In this document: piece after piece, positions 59,686 to 64,000 of the stretch | How positions within the stretch are numbered: position 1 is the stretch's first letter | Layout of the letters: the number at the start of each line of letters is the position of its first letter | DNA from: Amycolatopsis benzoatilytica AK 16/65 | GTDB lineage: Bacteria; Actinomycetota; Actinomycetes; Mycobacteriales; Pseudonocardiaceae | Direction: 5' to 3' | Assembly: GCF_000383915.1 (NCBI RefSeq) | Contig: NZ_KB912942.1 | Location: 3,331,195 to 3,395,194 of the forward strand | Length of the DNA: 64,000 bases | Notes under the pieces: model-generated | Database searches by the model: none | Told to the model about the DNA's origin: nothing | Seen by the model: only the letters and a program-made list of their open reading frames with translations | Made by a program: the position numbers and the translations under genes

Positions 59686-60875
59686 TGGACCACACCGCAC
59701 TCTCGCTGATCGAGCTCGGCGCCGTCTTCTTCGTGCTCGGCGCGCTGGGCAGGCTCGCCGGCAAGATCGGCCTCTCCCCCATCCCCCTGTACCTGCTGGG
59801 CGGCCTGTGCTTCGGCCAAGGCGGGCTGATCCCGCTCGGCGACATCGGCGACTTCACCCACCTGGCCAGCGAGATCGGCGTGGTGCTGCTGCTCCTGCTG
59901 CTGGGACTGGAGTACTCGGCGGCGGAGCTGTTCACCGGCCTGCGCCGCTCGTGGACCGCCGGCCTGGTGGACATCGTCCTGAACGCGGCCCCCGGCGCGG
60001 CGGTCGCGCTGATCCTCGGCTGGGGCCCGATCGGCGCGATCGTCATGGCAGGCGTCACCTACATCTCGTCGTCCGGAATCATCGCGAAGGTCCTGGGCGA
60101 CCTGGGCCGGCTCGGCAACCGGGAAACCCCGGTAGTGCTGTCGATCCTGGTGTTCGAAGACCTGGTGATGGCGCTGTACCTGCCGATCCTCACCGCGATC
60201 CTGGGCGGTGTGAGCCTGCTCGGCGGCCTGGAAGCGGTCGGCATCTCGCTGCTGGTGATCACCGTGGTCCTGGTGATCGCCCTGAAGTTCGGCCGCTACG
60301 TGTCAGCCTTGGTGGACAGCGACGACCGCGAGGTCTTCCTGCTCAAGATCCTCGGCGCGGCGCTGCTGGTGGCCGGACTCGCGTCGGCGATGCAGGTGTC
60401 GGCCGCGGTCGGCGCGTTCCTGCTGGGCATCGCGGTCTCCGGCTCGACCGCCCACAACGCGACCCGTCTGCTGGAGCCGCTGCGCGACCTGTTCGCCGCG
60501 GTCTTCTTCGTGGTCTTCGGCCTCAACACCAACCCCGCGTCGATCCCGCCGGTCCTGGGCTGGGCCGTGGTCCTGGCCGTGGTGACCACTGTGACCAAGG
60601 TTGCCACCGGATGGTGGGCCGCGCGAAGGCAAGGCATCGGAAAACTGGGCCGGGCCCGCGCGGGGGCGGCTTTGGTGGCCCGGGGCGAATTCTCGATCGT
60701 GATCGCCGGCTTGGCCGTGGCCGCGGGCGCGGTAACCGGCGAACTGGCCGCGCTGGCAACGGCATACGTGCTGCTGATGGCGATCCTAGGCCCCACCGCC
60801 GCCCGCGTGGTCGAACCCATCGCACAAGCGCTGCACCGCAAGGCAACCGCAAAGGCAACAGTCACCGCCGGCTGA
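59685..60875 (+). CDS. KefB/KhtU-like monovalent cation/proton antiporter
   Basis: 396 residues from ATG 59685, overlapping the previous TGA by one base. CPA2-family membrane protein with 12 or so helices: LSPIPLYLLGGLCFGQGGLI, EIGVVLLLLLLGLEYSAAEL, ITYISSSG-like VTYISSSGIIAKVLGDLGRL, ILVFEDLVMALYLPILTAIL (family Asp), AVGAFLLGIAVSGSTAHNA and ARGEFSIVIAGLAVAAGA. It exchanges K+ or Na+ for H+ across the cytoplasmic membrane. With the regulatory subunit it forms a KhtTU-type pair. No soluble TrkA-N domain is fused. Confidence 0.92.
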   Translation: MDHTALSLIELGAVFFVLGALGRLAGKIGLSPIPLYLLGGLCFGQGGLIPLGDIGDFTHLASEIGVVLLLLLLGLEYSAAELFTGLRRSWTAGLVDIVLNAAPGAAVALILGWGPIGAIVMAGVTYISSSGIIAKVLGDLGRLGNRETPVVLSILVFEDLVMALYLPILTAILGGVSLLGGLEAVGISLLVITVVLVIALKFGRYVSALVDSDDREVFLLKILGAALLVAGLASAMQVSAAVGAFLLGIAVSGSTAHNATRLLEPLRDLFAAVFFVVFGLNTNPASIPPVLGWAVVLAVVTTVTKVATGWWAARRQGIGKLGRARAGAALVARGEFSIVIAGLAVAAGAVTGELAALATAYVLLMAILGPTAARVVEPIAQALHRKATAKATVTAG

Positions 60876-60891
60876 CCTCGCCCCCGCAGTC

Positions 60892-60942
60892 CGTGAAGGG
60901 AACATTGAGGGACTCAGAGTCCCTCAATGTTCCCTTCACGGC
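60892..60942. terminator. perfect 24-bp palindrome, bidirectional terminator
   Basis: Arm 60892-60915 (begins CCGTGAAGGGAACATTGAGG) and its exact complement 60919-60942 enclose a three-base loop CAG. It lies between two convergent genes, 17 bases after the antiporter stop and two bases before the peptidase stop. It belongs to the GTCCGTGAAGGG palindrome family; compared with 1392-1420 the inner bases differ on both arms in a compensating way. Confidence 0.8.
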
Positions 60943-60943
60943 T

Positions 60944-62845
60944 TCAGCGGAACTCAGGCCGCGCACTCGCCGGAACATGCGCCAGCTCCCCGCCCGGCAC
61001 CGCGCCGCCGACGGCCTGCCCCGGAACAACCCCGGCCAGCGAAACCTGAGCCGAGGTCTTCCCGAGATCAATCGTCAGCTTCCCCGGATCGGCGGGCCCG
61101 GCGAGGAACCCCGCATCCGTCCCGCCGATCACCAGCGCCAGCCGATGCCCGGCCGGAACCACGTGATCCGTGCTGGCCAGCCGGAAGGTCATCGAGTACG
61201 CCTTCCCCGGCGTCAACGTCGCTTCCCGGCTCAACGACTGGTAGTTCGCCAGATCAGCCCACCCGCGACTGATGATCGTGTAGTCCACGTTCTTCTTGTC
61301 CGCGCTGGTGACCAGATAGCAAGCACTGTCCGAAGCGGTACTGGCCCCCCAGCAGTTCCGCTGAGTTCCGGTGACGATCCCTTCCCCGGCCCCGGCGAAG
61401 TTGCGGATCGTCGCCGGACCGTAGTCCACCAGCATCGCCGACAACCGCGCCGACGAGGTGCTCGGCGTAGCGGTCACGGTGATCGAAGAGGTGCCGGAGA
61501 CCTGCACCGGCGAGGACAGCGCAGCGGTGCTGAACAGGATGCGATTCGCTGACGTGGCCGACGGATTCGCCGCCCACGCGTCCTCCCCCACCTTCGGATC
61601 GTCGGTGAACGACGCGACCCCGGAAGCCGGGCCAGTCCCCAGCGTTCCTACTCCGGGCACCGCGCCAGCCCGCGGCCACAAGGCGACCGAACGCGCCCCC
61701 GGAGCCGGATACGAAGCCTGATCGGCCCACTGGTCCGGCTGCCGCTCGACGGTGGCCATCGGCTCCCGGTCGATCCCGTTGTCGATCCCCATCAAGTAGT
61801 GGTCGAACCACCGGTGCAACGCGTCGACCCACTCGGCCCGCCGGTAGTCGAACGGATCCACATGTCCGGTCTGCGCCAGCCAGATCTTCCGCGGCACCCC
61901 CCGTGCGGCGAGCGCGTCCCACCACTGCCCGTAATTGATCGGCATGACGTTCAGATCGTTCACCCCGTGCGAGACGAACACACTGGCACGCACGTTCTTG
62001 GCCCGGGAAACGTAATCCCGCTCCGCCCAGAACGGCCCGTAGTCGCCGTTGGCGGTAGCCCCTCGCGCCAGCCGCTGGTTCTCCGCGGAACAGTCCTGCC
62101 CGCCGTTGCGCTGCTCGACGGTCTTGGCCAGCCCGTCCGGGCCGAACCCGAAGGAAGCCCCGTCCGACCGGTAGTAGTCGTACCAGGAGCTGATCGCCGA
62201 AATCGGCACGATCGTCTTCAAGCCCTCGACGCCGGTGGAGGCCACCCCGTTGGCGATCGTCCCGTCATAGGACTTGCCGATCATCCCGACGCCGCCGTCG
62301 CTCCAGCCGGCCCGCATCGTCGTGCCGCCGGACTTCGCGGTGTACCCGGTCGCGCGCCCGTTCAGCCAGTCGATGACCTTCTTGGCCGACTGCACGTCCG
62401 AGTCGCCCCCGACGTCGACGCACCCGGTCGACCGGTTGGTCCCGGCCAGGTCCACCAGTACCACCGCGTACCCGCGCGGGACGAAGTAGTTGTCGTAGAA
62501 CAGCGGGAACCCGGCCGGGCGGCCCTGCGCGTCGTAGGTCTTGAACTGCGTCTCGTTGCCGCGCCCGACCGAGGAGTAGTACGGGCTGGCGTCCATGATC
62601 ACCGGGATTTTCTTGCCCGCGGCGGCCGGCTCCTTCGGCCGGATGATGTCCGCGGCGACCCGGTCCGGCTTGCCGTCCCCGTCGCCGTCGCGGCCGAGGT
62701 CGACCCACACCGTTTCGCGGATCGCCCCGGCGTAGTCGTACCGCGGTTCGCTCGCCGCGCTCGCCGGTGCGGCCGCCCCGGCCGCCGGCGCCACCAGCCC
62801 GGCGGCCAGCACCGCGGCGGCGCACAGCCCTGTCAGCACACGCAT
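60944..62845 (-). CDS. secreted Xaa-Pro dipeptidyl-peptidase
   Basis: 633 residues from ATG 62845, with GGAGGG upstream. Signal peptide MRVLTGLCAAAVLAAGLVAP...ASA. The S15/CocE-type alpha/beta-hydrolase domain has VIMDASPYYSSVGRGNE, VLVDLAGTNRSTGCVDVGGD, the nucleophile GVGMIGKSYDGTIANGVAST (Ser), VFVSHGVNDLNVMP (Asp) and WLAQTGHVDPFDYRRAEW (His). A C-terminal jelly-roll domain (PVQVSGTSSITVTATPSTSS) follows. It removes X-Pro dipeptides from extracellular peptides. In Streptomyces such enzymes help process secreted peptides. Confidence 0.92.
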   Translation of the reverse strand: MRVLTGLCAAAVLAAGLVAPAAGAAAPASAASEPRYDYAGAIRETVWVDLGRDGDGDGKPDRVAADIIRPKEPAAAGKKIPVIMDASPYYSSVGRGNETQFKTYDAQGRPAGFPLFYDNYFVPRGYAVVLVDLAGTNRSTGCVDVGGDSDVQSAKKVIDWLNGRATGYTAKSGGTTMRAGWSDGGVGMIGKSYDGTIANGVASTGVEGLKTIVPISAISSWYDYYRSDGASFGFGPDGLAKTVEQRNGGQDCSAENQRLARGATANGDYGPFWAERDYVSRAKNVRASVFVSHGVNDLNVMPINYGQWWDALAARGVPRKIWLAQTGHVDPFDYRRAEWVDALHRWFDHYLMGIDNGIDREPMATVERQPDQWADQASYPAPGARSVALWPRAGAVPGVGTLGTGPASGVASFTDDPKVGEDAWAANPSATSANRILFSTAALSSPVQVSGTSSITVTATPSTSSARLSAMLVDYGPATIRNFAGAGEGIVTGTQRNCWGASTASDSACYLVTSADKKNVDYTIISRGWADLANYQSLSREATLTPGKAYSMTFRLASTDHVVPAGHRLALVIGGTDAGFLAGPADPGKLTIDLGKTSAQVSLAGVVPGQAVGGAVPGGELAHVPASARPEFR

Positions 62846-62936
62846 TTCCCGTTGCCCTCCGGAGTTCTCGTCGGCTGACGATCACTCAACCGGGCCGCGC
62901 GGACCCGGCACCAGGGCGGAAAGTGGGGAACCGCGC

Positions 62937-63689
62937 TCAGAGTCCCACGGTGCGGTACAGCGTGCCGACCTCGCCGCGGTTGAGCCGGCGGATGGTGCCC
63001 GGCCGCTGGTTGCCCAGCTGCACGTCGCCGACCGCGGTGCGGACCAGCTTGCGCACCGGGTGTCCGGTGGACGCCATCAGCCGGCGCACGATGTGCTTGC
63101 GGCCCTCGTGGATCACCAGCTCGATCATGGTCCGGCCGGAGTGCATGTCCTTGACCCGGAACTGGTCGACCTTCACGATCCCGTCCGGCAGCTCCCAGCC
63201 GGTCCGCAGCTCCTTGCCGAGCCCGCGCGGCACCAGGCCCTCGACCTCGGCGAAGTAGGTCTTGAGGACCCGGTAGGACGGGTGCATCAGCCGGTGCCCG
63301 AGGTCGCCGTCGTTGGTGAGCAGCAGCAGGCCCTCGGTGTTCTCGTCGAGCCGCCCGACGTGCACCACGCCCGGCGTCTCCTCCCACCGGCCGCGCAGGT
63401 AGTCGCCGACGCACGGGCGGCCCCGGTCGTCGGACATCGTGGAGTGCACGCCCTTGGGCTTGTTGAAGGCGAGGTACACCAGGTCGTCGCGGAGGTTGAC
63501 GCGCGTGCCGTCGACGTGGATCACGGCCGCGTCCGGGCGGACGCGGCGGCCCAGCTCGGTGACGACCTCGCCGTCCACCTCCACCCGGCCGGCCGCGATC
63601 AGGTCCTCGGCGGCGCGGCGCGAGGCCACGCCTGCCTGCGACAGGACCTTCTGCAGGCGGATGCCGTCGGGGTGTTCGTCAGATGTCAT
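62937..63689 (-). CDS. rluB: 23S rRNA pseudouridine synthase, RluB type
   Basis: 250 residues from ATG 63689, overlapping the scpB 3' end by 11 bases. S4 RNA-binding domain: IRLQKVLSQAGVASRRAAED. The pseudouridine synthase domain has VYLAFNKPKGVHSTMSDD, VVHVGRLDENTEGLLLLTND (catalytic Asp) and IHEGRKHIVRRLMASTGHPV. It makes a pseudouridine in 23S rRNA (position 2605 in E. coli numbering for RluB). Order scpB-rluB is conserved in actinobacteria. Confidence 0.95.
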   Translation of the reverse strand: MTSDEHPDGIRLQKVLSQAGVASRRAAEDLIAAGRVEVDGEVVTELGRRVRPDAAVIHVDGTRVNLRDDLVYLAFNKPKGVHSTMSDDRGRPCVGDYLRGRWEETPGVVHVGRLDENTEGLLLLTNDGDLGHRLMHPSYRVLKTYFAEVEGLVPRGLGKELRTGWELPDGIVKVDQFRVKDMHSGRTMIELVIHEGRKHIVRRLMASTGHPVRKLVRTAVGDVQLGNQRPGTIRRLNRGEVGTLYRTVGL

Positions 63690-64000
63690 CGATGGTGTCC
63701 ACTTCGGGTAGCAGCGGAGCGATCGGGGGCAGGTCGTTCAGCGACGACAGCCCCAGTCGCTCCAGGAACAGCTCGGTCGTCACATACAGCGTGCCCGTGG
63801 TCTCCGGGTCGGTGCCCATCTCCTCGATGAGCCCCCGCGCGAGCAGGGTCCGGATCACGCCGTCCACGTTCACCCCGCGCACCGCAGCGACCCGGGCCCG
63901 GGTGACCGGCTGCCGGTACGCGATCACGGCGAGGCTCTCCAGCGCGGCCCTGGTCAGCTTCGACCGCTGGCCGTCCAGCAGGAGCTTCTCCACGAACGGG
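63679..64000 (-). CDS. scpB: segregation and condensation protein B, 5' part outside window
   Basis: The visible 106 C-terminal residues (FVEKLLLDGQRSKLTRAALE, SLAVIAYRQPVTRARVAAVR, GVNVDGVIRTLLARGLIEEM and TTGTLYVTTELFLERLGLSS) are the second winged-helix domain of ScpB. ScpB joins ScpA and Smc in chromosome condensation. The frame is open to the right edge; the start is beyond the window. Its stop overlaps the rluB start by 11 bases. Confidence 0.95.
   Translation of the reverse strand, partial: PFVEKLLLDGQRSKLTRAALESLAVIAYRQPVTRARVAAVRGVNVDGVIRTLLARGLIEEMGTDPETTGTLYVTTELFLERLGLSSLNDLPPIAPLLPEVDTIDDI

Overview
The window is very GC-rich DNA, dense in genes, with GTG starts, GC-rich third codon positions, F420-dependent enzyme families and long Tat-type signal peptides. 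This points to a high-GC actinomycete. Gene content (Pls/PosA-type peptide synthetase, MAB_1171c-type membrane protein, fused maleylacetate reductase/hydroxyquinol dioxygenase) and a family of GTCCGTGAAGGG... palindromes suggest Pseudonocardiaceae, probably Amycolatopsis. That genus call is an inference. No rRNA, tRNA, CRISPR array or prophage was seen.

Left part (1-13.5 kb): the 3' part of malQ; an IS30-family element sitting inside a long palindrome; an F420-type oxidoreductase with a KstR-like operator; a DUF3040 protein; an Lrp/AsnC regulator divergent from a homodimeric E1 (2-oxoacid dehydrogenase) gene; two secreted proteins (one a trypsin-like protease); a membrane-anchored lysozyme-fold protein overlapping a Tat-exported PHP phosphoesterase; an alpha/beta hydrolase and a small membrane ORF.

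13.5-28.5 kb: a 2H phosphoesterase; an XRE regulator / ImmA-IrrE protease / MAB_1171c membrane protein operon facing a sugar-nucleotide epimerase whose promoter carries a palindrome; a GT-C/GT2 fusion glycosyltransferase; GtrA; an SQD1-like epimerase. Next comes a tightly overlapping five-gene operon: SWIM zinc finger, DUF5691, MoxR AAA+ ATPase, DUF5682, VWA. I consider it the best candidate here for an uncharacterised multi-protein system, and DUF5682 carries motifs reminiscent of the TIKI/TraB superfamily. A cysteine-less L36 paralogue follows.

29-49 kb is catabolic: a Baeyer-Villiger-type flavoprotein, a PL8 polysaccharide lyase, and an oxidative hexuronate pathway (uronate dehydrogenase, glucarate dehydratase, keto-deoxyglucarate dehydratase, ketoglutarate-semialdehyde dehydrogenase, plus one unknown TIM-barrel-like protein) under an IclR regulator. 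After it come a hydroxyquinol pathway (AraC regulator, maleylacetate reductase-hydroxyquinol dioxygenase fusion, flavin hydroxylase) and two tandem secreted GH95-like glycosidases.

49-55.5 kb holds a Pls/PosA-family synthetase (adenylation, carrier, membrane-embedded tandem acyltransferase-like domains). Its binding-pocket residues, read by hand, look lysine-like. An M1 metallopeptidase and a six-helix membrane protein lie downstream on the same strand.

55.7-64 kb is the housekeeping cluster scpB-rluB-cmk-acyltransferase-der, interrupted between rluB and cmk by a DUF4267 gene, a KhtT/KefB-like cation/proton antiporter pair and a secreted Xaa-Pro peptidase. Several intergenic regions carry striking palindromes, including a three-unit alternating array at 55613-55689 that can fold into two mutually exclusive long hairpins.
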